This document shows, in pieces, positions 23,015-32,552 of a stretch of 38,924 bases of DNA (position 1 is the stretch's first letter; every line of letters begins with the position of its first letter). Position numbers and translations under genes: made by a program. The notes under the pieces are model-generated. The model searched no databases. It had not been told where the DNA came from and was given only the letters and a program-made list of their open reading frames with translations. This stretch comes from Candidatus Gastranaerophilales bacterium (lineage in GTDB: Bacteria; Cyanobacteriota; Vampirovibrionia; Gastranaerophilales; Gastranaerophilaceae): NCBI GenBank assembly GCA_944322705.1, contig CALUPR010000004.1, positions 1 through 38,924 of the forward strand, written 5' to 3'.

Positions 23015-24292
23015 TTATCTGAAAATAGTCTGTTCTCTGTCAGGTCCTACGCTTACGATTGAAATAGGAACTTCAAGAAGTTCTTCAAGCCGTTTTAGAT
23101 ATTTTTTGCAATTTTCGGGTAATTTGTCATATTCTCTTATACCTGAAATATCTTGCCCCCAGCCTTTGTGAGTTTCGTACACCGGTTCCAGATATTTATG
23201 TATAAACACATTTGTTGGATAATTTGTGTAAATTTTTCCGTCACGTGTATCTTTGTATGCTGTACAGAGTTTAATTTCATCAAATGTGTCAAATACATCA
23301 ATTTTTGTCAAAGCAATAGATGTTAATCCGCCGACTAAAACAGCGTATTTCATAGTAACCGCATCAAACCAGCCGCAGCGTCTGGGTCTGCCAGTCGTAA
23401 CACCGTATTCATGTCCGATTTCACGAATATTATTTCCTATTTCGTCTTTCAATTCGGTAACAAAAGGTCCTTCGCCGACACGGGTTACATAAGCTTTTGC
23501 AACACCGATTACTTCATCAATCATAGTAGGACCGTAGCCGGAACCTGTTGCAGCCCCTCCGCCTATCGGATTTGATGAGGTTACGAATGGATATGTACCG
23601 TAATCTATATCAAGCATTACACCCTGTGCGCCTTCAAAAAGAATTGCTTTTTTCTCGCGTTTTGCATCTTCAAGTTCTTTTTGCCAGTCAAAACATACAT
23701 AAGGTTTGAAAATTTGGGCATATTTTTCACAAAGCGCGAGAATACAGTCTTTTGTATAAGGCTCAAGTCCGTAGACTTTTTCAAGAGTTTTGTTTTTTAA
23801 AGGCAGTATAATGTCCAGTTTTTCGTTTAATGCTTCAGGAGAATACAAATCCTGAACTTTAAGTCCTATTCTGGCCATTTTATCAGTGTATGTGGGGCCA
23901 ATTCCTTTTTTAGTTGTTCCGATTTTTCCTTTGCCTGCCGTACTTTCAGAATACCCGTCAACTTCTGTATGATAAGGCATTGTAATAGATGCAAGCGGAT
24001 TGATTTTAAGATTTGAAACATCAATTCCTTCTTTAATAAGTCCCTGAATTTCCTGTTCAAAATATTCAGGCAGAATCACAGTCCCTGCACCGATAAAGCA
24101 TTTTTTCCCTTTATAAAGAATGCCGGATGGAATCAAGTGGAATTTAAAAGTTTTGTTATGTGCAACTACAGTGTGTCCTGCGTTGCATCCGCCCTGATAT
24201 CTTATTATTAAGTCAGCATCCTGTGCAAGTAAATCAGTAATCTTTGCTTTCCCTTCGTCGCCCCACTGCGCGCCTACTACAACCTTATTCAT
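23015..24292 (-). CDS. purA: Adenylosuccinate synthetase
   Basis: Joins IMP and aspartate with GTP to give adenylosuccinate, the first committed step to AMP. The 425-residue length and motifs fit: QWGDEGKAK at 9-17 (GTP loop), GGCNAGHT near 35-42, GIGPTY near 131-136, and RRCGWFDA near the C-terminal third. The usual GDEGKGK reads GDEGKAK here, one Gly to Ala change in the phosphate-binding loop. An AAGGGAT ribosome site precedes the ATG. It follows etfA by about 60 bases in the same direction. Confidence 0.95.
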   Translation of the reverse strand: MNKVVVGAQWGDEGKAKITDLLAQDADLIIRYQGGCNAGHTVVAHNKTFKFHLIPSGILYKGKKCFIGAGTVILPEYFEQEIQGLIKEGIDVSNLKINPLASITMPYHTEVDGYSESTAGKGKIGTTKKGIGPTYTDKMARIGLKVQDLYSPEALNEKLDIILPLKNKTLEKVYGLEPYTKDCILALCEKYAQIFKPYVCFDWQKELEDAKREKKAILFEGAQGVMLDIDYGTYPFVTSSNPIGGGAATGSGYGPTMIDEVIGVAKAYVTRVGEGPFVTELKDEIGNNIREIGHEYGVTTGRPRRCGWFDAVTMKYAVLVGGLTSIALTKIDVFDTFDEIKLCTAYKDTRDGKIYTNYPTNVFIHKYLEPVYETHKGWGQDISGIREYDKLPENCKKYLKRLEELLEVPISIVSVGPDREQTIFR

Positions 24293-24352
24293 ATCCCTTA
24301 TCCTTTCATAAAGCTCTTTACTAATTTATTTTAGCACAAAAAGAATTTATTG

Positions 24353-25345
24353 TTATTCGGATTTAAAAACATTTCGAAGTTTTGGTAAAATTTCAAATAC
24401 ATCTCCGATATATCCGCAGTCGCATATATCAAATATCGGGGCTTTTTCATCAGTATTTATTGCAATAATTTTATCGCTGTCCTGCATCCCTACTATGTGT
24501 TGAATAGCTCCTGAAATCCCGCAAGCTATATAAAGTTTTGGGGTAACGGTTTTTCCTGTCTGCCCGATTTGAATATCTGCAGGCGCAAGCCCCATCTCAA
24601 CTGCACCGCGGCTTGCGGCAACACAAGCTCCGATGCTTTCTGCAAAGTTTTTCAGTAATTCAAATCCCGCTTCATTTTTCATCCCTTTGCCGCCGGCAAC
24701 AATAATTTCTGCACTGTCAAGTTCATTTATTGCGGTATTTAGACCTTTTACGAATTCTACAAATTTAACTTTAGTTTCAATATTATCTATATCAGGTTTG
24801 ATATAAATAAATTTTGTGTCTTTGACAATATTTTCGGGAGCCGGCTTAAAAACTTTCGGTCGTACAGTTGCCATCTGCGGCATTGTTTTGCATAAGATTG
24901 TTGCCATAAGCTTTCCGCCAAAGGTAGGGCGTGTTGCAGCAAGCTGTCCTTTTTCATTTATATCAAGCCCTGTACAATCTGCGGTTAAGCCTGTATGGAG
25001 CGACGATGAAATCCGCGGGGCTAAATCACGCCCTTGAGTTGTAGCGCCGATAAGTACAATTTCAGGTTTTATTTCATTTATAACATCAACTGCTATTTTT
25101 GAATACAATTCGGTTGAGTAATTTGCAAGTCTGTCATCTTCTGCAATATATACAAAATCAAATCCCGAATTAATAAAAGCTTCCTTAAATTCTTCCGCCA
25201 ATCCGGTTTTACATATCAAAAGTGCAGATATATCTGCATTATCAAGTTTTTCTGACAGTTGCTGTGCTTTGTAAGCCAGTTCAAAAAGAACGGTATGGAG
25301 ATAATTTCCTTTTGTAACTTCTGCATATAACATTATATTACTCAT
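24353..25345 (-). CDS. etfA: Electron transfer flavoprotein alpha subunit
   Basis: The FAD-binding subunit of the electron transfer flavoprotein. The 330-residue protein has an N-terminal domain and the C-terminal FAD signature: ASRGAVEMG, then IGQTGKTVTPKLYIACGISG, and IAINTDEKAPIFDICDCGYIGD. The final motif carries two cysteines (CDCGYIGD) where ADYGIVGD is common. The start at 25345 has GGAGGG six bases upstream and overlaps the end of etfB by 8 bases. Together with etfB and an NfnA-like gene this suggests a soluble flavin electron-transfer module. Whether it bifurcates electrons is not decided by sequence alone. Confidence 0.93.
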   Translation of the reverse strand: MSNIMLYAEVTKGNYLHTVLFELAYKAQQLSEKLDNADISALLICKTGLAEEFKEAFINSGFDFVYIAEDDRLANYSTELYSKIAVDVINEIKPEIVLIGATTQGRDLAPRISSSLHTGLTADCTGLDINEKGQLAATRPTFGGKLMATILCKTMPQMATVRPKVFKPAPENIVKDTKFIYIKPDIDNIETKVKFVEFVKGLNTAINELDSAEIIVAGGKGMKNEAGFELLKNFAESIGACVAASRGAVEMGLAPADIQIGQTGKTVTPKLYIACGISGAIQHIVGMQDSDKIIAINTDEKAPIFDICDCGYIGDVFEILPKLRNVFKSE

Positions 25346-26123
25346 TGGAAATCCCTCCAAATTCTTTTATTTTTTCTGCAAGCGATGAACAATCCGTACA
25401 AATTTCGCATTCACCTCTGTTGTGTTCTGGACGGAAGGCTTTGCTTACAAATGTCGGTGAACCTTTGATGCCGGTATCTTCAGGAGTTAAGCCGATATCT
25501 TCCATAGAATAAATTGATATTTCCGCATTTTTTGCTTTAATGAAACCGGCAATTTTGGGTCTGGTTGTTTCATACATACCTTTTAAAACACAAATAAGTG
25601 CCGGCAGTTCAACTTTTACTGTTTCAAGTCCTTCTTCAATTTCTCTGACTGCGCAAATACTGCCATTATCACATTCTTTTAATTCCTTTACGAATGTAAT
25701 TTGGGGAATTCCAAGCTGGCTTGCAACACTCGGACCTGTTTGTGCAGTATCTCCGTCTATTGCAAACTGCCCGCAAAGAATTAAATCAAAATCAGACAGC
25801 TTTGTTTTAATTGCGGAAGCTATAGTTTTGCCTGTCGCATATGTATCTGCACCTGCAAATTTTTTATCCGAAATTAATACGCCTTTGTCACATCCTAGAG
25901 CTATTGCCTGACGTAGCATTGTTTCAGCTTGTAAAGGTCCCATTGTCAAAACAGTAATTTCAACATTCGGGACTATTTTTTTTAATTTCAAAGCTTCTTC
26001 AATTGCATAAACATCATAGGGGTTAATAATACTTTCAACCCCTTCACGCTGTATGGTATTATTTTCCGTCCACTTGATGTCGTCTGTGTCCGGAACCTGT
26101 TTTATGCAGACAATTATTTTCAT
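25338..26123 (-). CDS. etfB: Electron transfer flavoprotein beta subunit
   Basis: The AMP- or FAD-binding beta subunit, partner of EtfA. The 261-residue protein begins MKIIVCIKQVPDTDDIKW, typical of the family, and has the nucleotide-binding stretch DLILCGQFAIDGDTAQTGPSVASQLG about 110-135. The C-terminal ~30 residues contain three cysteines in ECEICTDC, not usual for EtfB, and could bind a metal or cluster. An AAGGTTA ribosome site precedes the ATG. It lies 8 bases after the Cys-containing small protein gene. Confidence 0.93.
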   Translation of the reverse strand: MKIIVCIKQVPDTDDIKWTENNTIQREGVESIINPYDVYAIEEALKLKKIVPNVEITVLTMGPLQAETMLRQAIALGCDKGVLISDKKFAGADTYATGKTIASAIKTKLSDFDLILCGQFAIDGDTAQTGPSVASQLGIPQITFVKELKECDNGSICAVREIEEGLETVKVELPALICVLKGMYETTRPKIAGFIKAKNAEISIYSMEDIGLTPEDTGIKGSPTFVSKAFRPEHNRGECEICTDCSSLAEKIKEFGGISNE

Positions 26124-26131
26124 TTATAACC

Positions 26132-26314
26132 TTATCTGTGCATTTTAGAAGCTTTTTGTCTGGCTGTAGTTTCAAGTAAAGCATTATAAGCAAGCATATA
26201 CATTGAGCACTTTCTTACACTCGGAACAAACCATGCACAGCTTTCAAGCGTGCATACTTTATCAATATCTGATCCTGCGCTCATCAGAGGACAATATGGA
26301 ATGTCTTTAGCCAT
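26132..26314 (-). CDS. Small Cys-containing protein between nfnA-like and etfB
   Basis: A 60-residue protein with CPLM at 8-11, then C-x6-C (C22 in KVCTLESC, C26 nearby) and a late C36. The spacing suggests a small zinc or iron-sulfur knot. It has a good AGGAG ribosome site, and spacing of 9 and 8 bases to its neighbours, so it is a real member of the operon. I do not recognise a named family. A role as a small electron-transfer or assembly partner is inference from position. Confidence 0.75.
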   Translation of the reverse strand: MAKDIPYCPLMSAGSDIDKVCTLESCAWFVPSVRKCSMYMLAYNALLETTARQKASKMHR

Positions 26315-26323
26315 AATTTTCTC

Positions 26324-27172
26324 CTATTTGTTGACTGATTGTTTTAACAAGTTGCAATTTTCGTCGCGTTTTCTTTCCTGATCTTTATAAATTTTGGTTC
26401 TATTAATAACTTCATCAAAGTCAATTTTATGTGCGTCAAAGTCAGGACCGTCTACACATGCAAATTTTGTTTCTCCGCCTACAGTCAATCTGCATGCGCC
26501 GCACATTCCGGTACCGTCAACCATAATAGGATTCATGCTTGCTTCAGTATAAATTCCTTTATCGCGGGTTAAATCCGCCACTGCTCTCATCATCGGCATA
26601 GGTCCGACGGCTATTGCATAGTCTATTTGTTCCTGACTAATAAGTCTTTCCAGAACTTGAGTAACAAAACCTTTCTCACCAAGAGTTCCGTCATCGGTTG
26701 TTATGAAAAGTTCCGTACAGGCATCTTTCATTTTATCCTGCCAGAAGATTAAATCTTTTGTTCTTGCCCCCATAATCATGTAAACTTTGTTGCCTGCTTC
26801 TTTAAATGCTTTAGCAATTAAATAGCAGGGAGCTGCGCCGTAACCGCCGGCAAGACAAACTACGGTACCGTATCTTTTTATATGCGTAGGCTGCCCTAAT
26901 GGACCTGCAATATCATGGATTTCATCACCAACATTTAGGGCTGCAAGCTGTTTTGTTGAATATCCGACAGCCATAAAAACAAGTGTCAGCGCTCCTGTTT
27001 CTTTATTAACATCAGCAATAGTTAAAGGAACACGCTCGCTGGTTTCTGTTGCTCTGAATATAATAAATTGTCCTGCCTTGGCGTTTCTGACAACATAAGG
27101 TGCATCAACGGTTATTTCAAACTGGTTAGGACATAACTCTTTTTTTGATAAAATTTTGTATCCCATACTCAT
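26324..27172 (-). CDS. NfnA-like/SudB-like ferredoxin-NADP reductase subunit
   Basis: A 282-residue FAD/NAD(P)-binding reductase of the dihydroorotate dehydrogenase electron-transfer/sulfide dehydrogenase beta type. Features are a flavin-binding N-terminal barrel with VPLTIAD, an NAD(P)-binding CLAGGYGAAPCYLIAKA stretch (about 107-123), and a C-terminal [2Fe-2S] set in GTGMCGACRLTVGGETKFAC plus VDGPDFDAH. In Nfn enzymes this subunit pairs with a GltD-like NfnB. No such gene is adjacent; etfBA follows instead. The start could be the ATG at 27172 or 27166. Confidence 0.87.
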   Translation of the reverse strand: MSMGYKILSKKELCPNQFEITVDAPYVVRNAKAGQFIIFRATETSERVPLTIADVNKETGALTLVFMAVGYSTKQLAALNVGDEIHDIAGPLGQPTHIKRYGTVVCLAGGYGAAPCYLIAKAFKEAGNKVYMIMGARTKDLIFWQDKMKDACTELFITTDDGTLGEKGFVTQVLERLISQEQIDYAIAVGPMPMMRAVADLTRDKGIYTEASMNPIMVDGTGMCGACRLTVGGETKFACVDGPDFDAHKIDFDEVINRTKIYKDQERKRDENCNLLKQSVNK

Positions 27173-27227
27173 CTCTTTCTTATCTATTCAAATTATATAC
27201 TAAAAATTGAAAGAGAACAAGAAATTT

Positions 27228-28271
27228 TTAAGCTTTCTTATATTTGTAATCTGGATTAACTTTTAATTTTTCTTCAATCTGTTCAAATGTAAGCAGCCCT
27301 TGAGTTGCTCCGAACTCGGAAACTACACCTGCAGAGTTTACTGACGCATACATCAATGCTTTGCCTATATCTCTGTTAGTTCTTCCCAATGCTGCGCAGA
27401 AAGTCGATGCAAAAGCATCACCGGCTCCGAGTGTTGAAACAACAGGTCCTTCAAATACTGGGCAGTAGTAAAAATCTTTGCCGTCATAAGCATAAGCACC
27501 CTTACCGCCGTCTGTAATTACGATCACCTGATAGTCCGCAACTTTTAGCTTCTTAAACATCTCTTTTATGTCAGGGTGTATAAGTTCTTCTGAAAATTTT
27601 TCTTCTCTTGTATCAGGACGTACGTGTATTTGTGTCGCAAGCGACGCTTCCTCTTTATTCATGACAACAACGTTAGCGTCTTCAAGGATTTTTTTCAGAT
27701 AATTAAAACCTTTTTTTAAACTTGATGAGCCTGCGTTGAAGCAGACAAAAACATTATTTTCTCTTGCAAAATTTGCAATATCATCAAGTACTTTGGTGCT
27801 GTCGCCGTTAAGAGGTGCTATATATAAAAGTTTTGCGTTTTTTATTGCTTCAAAATTTATATCGGATTTTTTTAATTGTGCGTTTGCTCCTCTGTGTGCA
27901 AGTACTGTTCTATCTCCCTGAAAACTTACAAGAATAATTGAAAATCCTGTACTGAGGCTTTTATCCTGAATTATATTGGACAAATCTACTTTTTTATCTT
28001 TAAAAGATTCTAAAATCCCGTCAGAATAAATATCATCACCTATTTTAAATATTGCACTTGTGTTATATCCGAGATTGGCAAAATTTACAGCTGTATTAAT
28101 TCCGCCGCCGCCAACTTTTGATGTAAACTCCGTGATTTCAACTTTAGCTCCGTACGGGTAGCTCATAAATTCTGATTTTTTGTTTGTAGTTGAAACAGAA
28201 ACAATGTTTGCATCATCGCTTTCTACAAATACATCCATTGTAGCGCTTCCGATAGTTATAACATCGCACAT
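27228..28271 (-). CDS. PfkB-family carbohydrate kinase
   Basis: A 347-residue sugar or nucleoside kinase of the ribokinase fold. The first PfkB signature appears as VGGGGINTAVNFANLGY (about 53-69). The second, with catalytic Asp, is TLGAGDAFASTFCAALG (about 281-297). N-x-E-E-A occurs near residue 208, as in ribokinases. Substrate is unknown: ribose, fructose phosphates or adenosine are possible. A GGAGG ribosome site lies 10 bases before the ATG. A bidirectional terminator separates it from pnp upstream. Confidence 0.87.
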   Translation of the reverse strand: MCDVITIGSATMDVFVESDDANIVSVSTTNKKSEFMSYPYGAKVEITEFTSKVGGGGINTAVNFANLGYNTSAIFKIGDDIYSDGILESFKDKKVDLSNIIQDKSLSTGFSIILVSFQGDRTVLAHRGANAQLKKSDINFEAIKNAKLLYIAPLNGDSTKVLDDIANFARENNVFVCFNAGSSSLKKGFNYLKKILEDANVVVMNKEEASLATQIHVRPDTREEKFSEELIHPDIKEMFKKLKVADYQVIVITDGGKGAYAYDGKDFYYCPVFEGPVVSTLGAGDAFASTFCAALGRTNRDIGKALMYASVNSAGVVSEFGATQGLLTFEQIEEKLKVNPDYKYKKA

Positions 28272-28318
28272 GATATTTATCCTCCAGTTGATTAAAGCTT
28301 AGCATAAAAAACAACATA

Positions 28319-28350
28319 AAAAAAGACCGGTTTTATAACCGGTCTTTTTT
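28319..28350 (-). terminator. Bidirectional-type terminator between pnp and the PfkB kinase gene
   Basis: A 14-bp stem, 28319-28332 with 28337-28350, with A and T runs at its ends. It lies 5 bases after the pnp stop. Confidence 0.85.
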
Positions 28351-28355
28351 AGTTA

Positions 28356-30497
28356 TTAGTTAAATTTTGCTTTTTCTTCGTCAGATACGCCTTTGATTGT
28401 AAGGTTTACTCTGCCTTTATCGTCGATTTTAATTACTTTGACGATAACTTCATCCCCGATGTGAAGATGCGGTTCAATTGTATCAATTCTTTCGTTGCAA
28501 ACTTGAGAAATGTGTACCATACCGTCTTTGCCTGGGGCAAGTTCTACAAATGCACCTATCGGAATAATTCTTACGACTTTACCTTTTACAACCATTCCGG
28601 GTTCAGGCTTGAATGTCAATTCTTTAATCATTCTTTGAGCGATTTCAGCGCCTTCCTGATCGTTAGAAGTAATAGTTACAACACCATTATCCTGAATATC
28701 AATTTCAGCGCCTGATGCATCAATAATTGCTCTGATTTGTTTTCCGCCCGGTCCGATTACTGTTCCGATATCTTCAACAGGAATTGTCATTGTTGTAATG
28801 CTCGGAGCGTAAGGTGACAGATGATCGGCAGGAGCGGAAATTACTTCTCTCATTTTGCCTAAGATATGAAGTCTTCCTTCTTTTGCCTGTGCAAGGGCTT
28901 TACGCAAAGTTTCGTTTGCAATACCTTTAGCTTTCATATCCATTTGAAGAGCAGTAATTCCTGTATCGTTACCTGTAACTTTAAAGTCCATATCGCCTAA
29001 AAAGTCTTCTATACCTTGAATATCTGTTAGTACGACCGGTTCTTTGCCTTCTTCTGTAATCATACCCATTGCAACGCCGCCAATCATGCATTTAACCGGA
29101 ACACCTGCATTCATTAAAGCCATTGATGAACCGCAAGTTGATGCCATTGATGTTGAACCGTTTGATTCAAGAACATCCGAAGTTACGCGGATTGTATATC
29201 CGAATTCTTCCTGTGACGGAAGTGCCGGGATATTTGCTCTTTCAGCCAAATTGCCGTGTCCTACTTCACGTCTGCCCGGTCCTCTTAAAGGTTTAACTTC
29301 ACCTACGGAAAATCCGGGGAATATGTATTTATGCATATAGGTTTTTTCAGTCTGCGGATCAACCCCGTCAAGTTCCTGTTTCATTCCGGGACCTGCAAGA
29401 GTTGCAACAGAAAGAACCTGAGTTTGTCCTCTTGTAAATACGGCAGATCCGTGAGCTCTCGGCAATACACCTACTTCGCACCATATAGGACGGACTTCGG
29501 TCGGCTTTCTTCCATCAGCTCTAACGCCTTCGTCAAGAATCATTGTGCGCATAATATGTTTTTCTGCGTTTTTAAATTCTTCCGCTACAAAATCAATGCC
29601 TGTTTCTTCCATAATTTTTTTGATGTAATCATCTTCAGGTAGTGCATCAATTTTTTCTTTTACAAGATTTTTAGCTTCTTCAAGTTTATTTTGTCTGTAC
29701 TCTCTGTCAAAGTTGTGATAAGCATCAAAAATCATATCATGAGCGGTTTCATCAATAATCTTTTTAATTTCTGATGTGTCATACGGATTTACAAACTCTT
29801 CTTTTTCGACTCCGCATTCTTTCATAAATGCAATTTGAGCTTCACATTGTTTTCTGATTTCTACCTGAGCAAATTCTACAGCATTCATAATATCGTCTTC
29901 TGTTACGAATTTGCATCCTGCTTCAACCATAATTACAGAATCATGAGTACCTGCGACTACGATATCTAAATCCGATTTGTCAGCCTGTTGATGAGTCGGG
30001 TTAGCAATCATATTGCCGTTTTCATCGCGTGATACTCTGACAGCCCCGATAGGTCCTTCAAAAGGAGCCCCTGAAAGCATTAAAGCACATGATGCTCCAA
30101 GCATTGCAAGGGTATCCGGCTGATTAACCTGATCGTAACTGAATAACTGTGCTACGATTTGTATATCGTTTCTGTAACCTTTCGGGAACAGTGGTCTTAT
30201 AGGTCTGTCAATAAGTCTTGATATAAGTATAGCTTTATCTCCGGCTTTGCCTTCAGAACGATTATAACCGCCTGGAATACGACCGATAGATGACATTCTT
30301 TCTTCATAATCAATTAACAACGGGAAAAAGTCTATTCCTACTCTCGGTTCTTTTGAAACAACACAGTGAACAAAAAGCATTGTGTCTCCGCATCGTACTG
30401 TTACAGAACCGTTTGTAGATTGAGCATACTTCCCTGTTTCAACGGTAACGGTTTTACCGCCGATTTCAATTTCAAATTTCTTTGTTTCAGGTACCAT
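28356..30497 (-). CDS. pnp: Polyribonucleotide nucleotidyltransferase
   Basis: A 3'-5' phosphorolytic exoribonuclease and part of the mRNA decay machinery, a natural partner of the RNase E/G in this window. The 713-residue protein has two RNase PH domains, with FFPLLIDYEERM and RSDGRKPTEVRPI-type motifs (here GVRADGRKPTEVRPI). A KH domain (IGPGGKQIRAIIDASGAEID) and a C-terminal S1 domain (GMVVKGKVVRIIPIGAFVEL) follow. The start at 30497 has a GGAAAGGAAAA ribosome site. The frame extends upstream to 30596, but those residues are not family-like. Confidence 0.96.
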   Translation of the reverse strand: MVPETKKFEIEIGGKTVTVETGKYAQSTNGSVTVRCGDTMLFVHCVVSKEPRVGIDFFPLLIDYEERMSSIGRIPGGYNRSEGKAGDKAILISRLIDRPIRPLFPKGYRNDIQIVAQLFSYDQVNQPDTLAMLGASCALMLSGAPFEGPIGAVRVSRDENGNMIANPTHQQADKSDLDIVVAGTHDSVIMVEAGCKFVTEDDIMNAVEFAQVEIRKQCEAQIAFMKECGVEKEEFVNPYDTSEIKKIIDETAHDMIFDAYHNFDREYRQNKLEEAKNLVKEKIDALPEDDYIKKIMEETGIDFVAEEFKNAEKHIMRTMILDEGVRADGRKPTEVRPIWCEVGVLPRAHGSAVFTRGQTQVLSVATLAGPGMKQELDGVDPQTEKTYMHKYIFPGFSVGEVKPLRGPGRREVGHGNLAERANIPALPSQEEFGYTIRVTSDVLESNGSTSMASTCGSSMALMNAGVPVKCMIGGVAMGMITEEGKEPVVLTDIQGIEDFLGDMDFKVTGNDTGITALQMDMKAKGIANETLRKALAQAKEGRLHILGKMREVISAPADHLSPYAPSITTMTIPVEDIGTVIGPGGKQIRAIIDASGAEIDIQDNGVVTITSNDQEGAEIAQRMIKELTFKPEPGMVVKGKVVRIIPIGAFVELAPGKDGMVHISQVCNERIDTIEPHLHIGDEVIVKVIKIDDKGRVNLTIKGVSDEEKAKFN

Positions 30498-30638
30498 AAT
30501 TTTCCTTTCCTGTCTGCAGCGAACTTTCTGCAAACTTTGCACTTTTCTGGTGCACTTTGTTATACACTTCTTATGTTCGTTATTATTATACCTCAAACAA
30601 GAAAAAATGGGATTTCTATAAATTAATGTTACATGTAA

Positions 30639-30659
30639 AAAAGCCCTTTAGGGGCTTTT
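30639..30659 (-). terminator. Terminator hairpin after the small protein gene at 30724
   Basis: AAAAGCCC at 30639-30646 pairs with GGGCTTTT at 30652-30659. It lies about 65 bases past the stop of the 30724-31020 gene on the minus strand. Confidence 0.7.
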
Positions 30660-30723
30660 CTATCATAATATATAGACAAAGAAGAATTAGTTTTTCACTA
30701 CGTTAATCCTTTTTGACGGCTGA

Positions 30724-31020
30724 TTAGAAATGCATATCAAAAGACGATGGCATTCCGTTTACTTTTTCATCTTCAAGTCTCATTGCAGAACCTATTGTAA
30801 AACTTTCTGCAAATAGTTTGTTTATTTTATAATTAATATCCCCTGTAAAGACTTCTTCGTTTTCCTCCAAAAATTTGAAAAGCGGTTCTGCCGGAGATTT
30901 TACAATATGCCCTAATGTATCCCCTGCTTGTTTTAAAGTCCGTTCTCCGATTTCCGGAACTTTCACGTTCATACCGAACGGCTTATATGGTCTGTTAAAT
31001 GATGCTCCTGTATCTGCCAT
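30724..31020 (-). CDS. Small hypothetical protein
   Basis: A 98-residue soluble protein, Phe- and Glu-rich, with no cysteine, signal peptide or membrane segment. The first 20 residues (ending near FGMNV) look flexible and the middle is probably helical. No family recognised. An AAGGAA ribosome site precedes the ATG, and a hairpin terminator follows the stop. It lies 96 bases after the HNH-like gene in the same direction, so it could be part of that operon or separate. Confidence 0.65.
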   Translation of the reverse strand: MADTGASFNRPYKPFGMNVKVPEIGERTLKQAGDTLGHIVKSPAEPLFKFLEENEEVFTGDINYKINKLFAESFTIGSAMRLEDEKVNGMPSSFDMHF

Positions 31021-31116
31021 ATTTTTATTCCTTATTAACTACAAATAGTTAATCGGCAGTTTTTTATAAAAAATTTAATAATTTACGGCATATTTTTACA
31101 ATTGTTAATATAGTAT

Positions 31117-32502
31117 TTATTTTTTGTATGCTGCTAATTTGCCGGTATCTATATTTCTTCCGCTTTCTTTATAGAATGTTTCAACCATTGATATAGCTGT
31201 TTTTAACGGAATATTTCCTTTATATACCTCTTCAAAAATTTCTTTAAAATATCTGTTTTGATTTTTTATATCAAAGTTTTTAATAAATTCTGCTAAACTG
31301 CCGTTTGAACGGTTATTATTATCTGAAGCACAGGCAAGAGCGTAGTTTTCAAGCTCATTCGGGCCGCCTAAAGATTTTGGCTGTATATGTTCTATTGTTA
31401 CAATTGACGGTCTTAGTACGTTATATCCTATGGCATCAGATGCCGAAAGCTCATGCTTTGTAATAAATGCATTTACGCTGGTTCTTGATGTAGGCAACTT
31501 TGAGGCTATTAGGTTTATGTTTTCTCTGAGTGTCTGATCCGGCATACCGTCTAAAGTTTCATTTAAATCGTATTTAAAAGCCTTATTACTGAATTTTATT
31601 TTAACGGGTTTTTGTTCCAGAGTTTTTATAGCAATATCACACTGGTATAATATATCTTTTCTGTTAAGAATTTCTCCATACTGTTTGATTTTATTTATTA
31701 TAATCAACTGTAAATCTTTTTTAGTTAACTTTTTTCTGTTTACATCTCTTGTTTCTGTTAAGTTAAGAATTTTATCAACAAATTTGAGAGTAAGCGGTTC
31801 TTTTTCTTTTTTAAATATCGGATGAGAGAGCGGTTCTGTAAGCTGTGCAATCTTTTTTGCCATATAATCATCTTTTATTGTATCACCGATACGTGATATT
31901 TTATATTTAAATTCTTTCCCGCTGAATTCTGACGGAATATATTCTTTTTCTTCTAATCTGAATCGTGAAACTTTCAAAAGTTCTTTGAATTTTGTTTTAT
32001 ATCCGTATGGCATTTTATTGGCTAAAGTAGACAGTTCTTTAAATATAGGTTTTTGTTCTTCTAAAAGTTCTTTGTTTGCTTTAGGATACATTATTCTTAT
32101 AGCTTCAGAAAGTCTTATATCAGGTTTATCAAAAGCCATAATTGTAATTTTTTTTAGAAATTCTTTTTCGGTAGGATGCAGATAGTCTAGATAGTTAAAC
32201 ATTTCTTGAGCGAAATTTTTAATCGGACCTGAAAATATACCGCTGCTTTTTAACCGGTTTACTATTTTGTCGCTCATTAAAGGTCTGCCGCAGTATATGC
32301 AGTGCATTTTCCTCTGATATGCAAGATTTCTGAATGCCGGTGCGCTGTTAATAGCTGTAAACGAAGGTTGGCTTTTTATGAAAATATCGCCTGTGTTGGC
32401 AAAATTGTTTACAGGATACCTGTAAACAGAATAATCATACTGATTATTCTTATGAACTCCTGCTGGTTTAATATAATTACTCAGTATAGATGCAATCCTC
32501 AT
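31117..32502 (-). CDS. HNH-nuclease-like protein, paralogue A
   Basis: A ~461-residue protein with a CxxC zinc-type site (MHCIYCGRPL, C68 and C71). A long helical region includes YLHPTEKEFLKK. An HNH-like motif near the C-terminus reads TIEHIQPKSLGGPNELENYA and continues to CASDNNNRSN. The E-H, Asn and final Asn/Arg positions fit a beta-beta-alpha metal nuclease. It shares the CxxCGR site, LPxS segment and HNH region with the gene upstream, so the two are paralogues. The first ~55 residues are unlike the paralogue. The start is uncertain (32502 or 32517). Target unknown. Confidence 0.75.
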   Translation of the reverse strand: MRIASILSNYIKPAGVHKNNQYDYSVYRYPVNNFANTGDIFIKSQPSFTAINSAPAFRNLAYQRKMHCIYCGRPLMSDKIVNRLKSSGIFSGPIKNFAQEMFNYLDYLHPTEKEFLKKITIMAFDKPDIRLSEAIRIMYPKANKELLEEQKPIFKELSTLANKMPYGYKTKFKELLKVSRFRLEEKEYIPSEFSGKEFKYKISRIGDTIKDDYMAKKIAQLTEPLSHPIFKKEKEPLTLKFVDKILNLTETRDVNRKKLTKKDLQLIIINKIKQYGEILNRKDILYQCDIAIKTLEQKPVKIKFSNKAFKYDLNETLDGMPDQTLRENINLIASKLPTSRTSVNAFITKHELSASDAIGYNVLRPSIVTIEHIQPKSLGGPNELENYALACASDNNNRSNGSLAEFIKNFDIKNQNRYFKEIFEEVYKGNIPLKTAISMVETFYKESGRNIDTGKLAAYKK

Positions 32503-32552
32503 AAGGTAAAAATACACCTGATTAAAATTTTTTGCTAATTTATTAAAAAATA

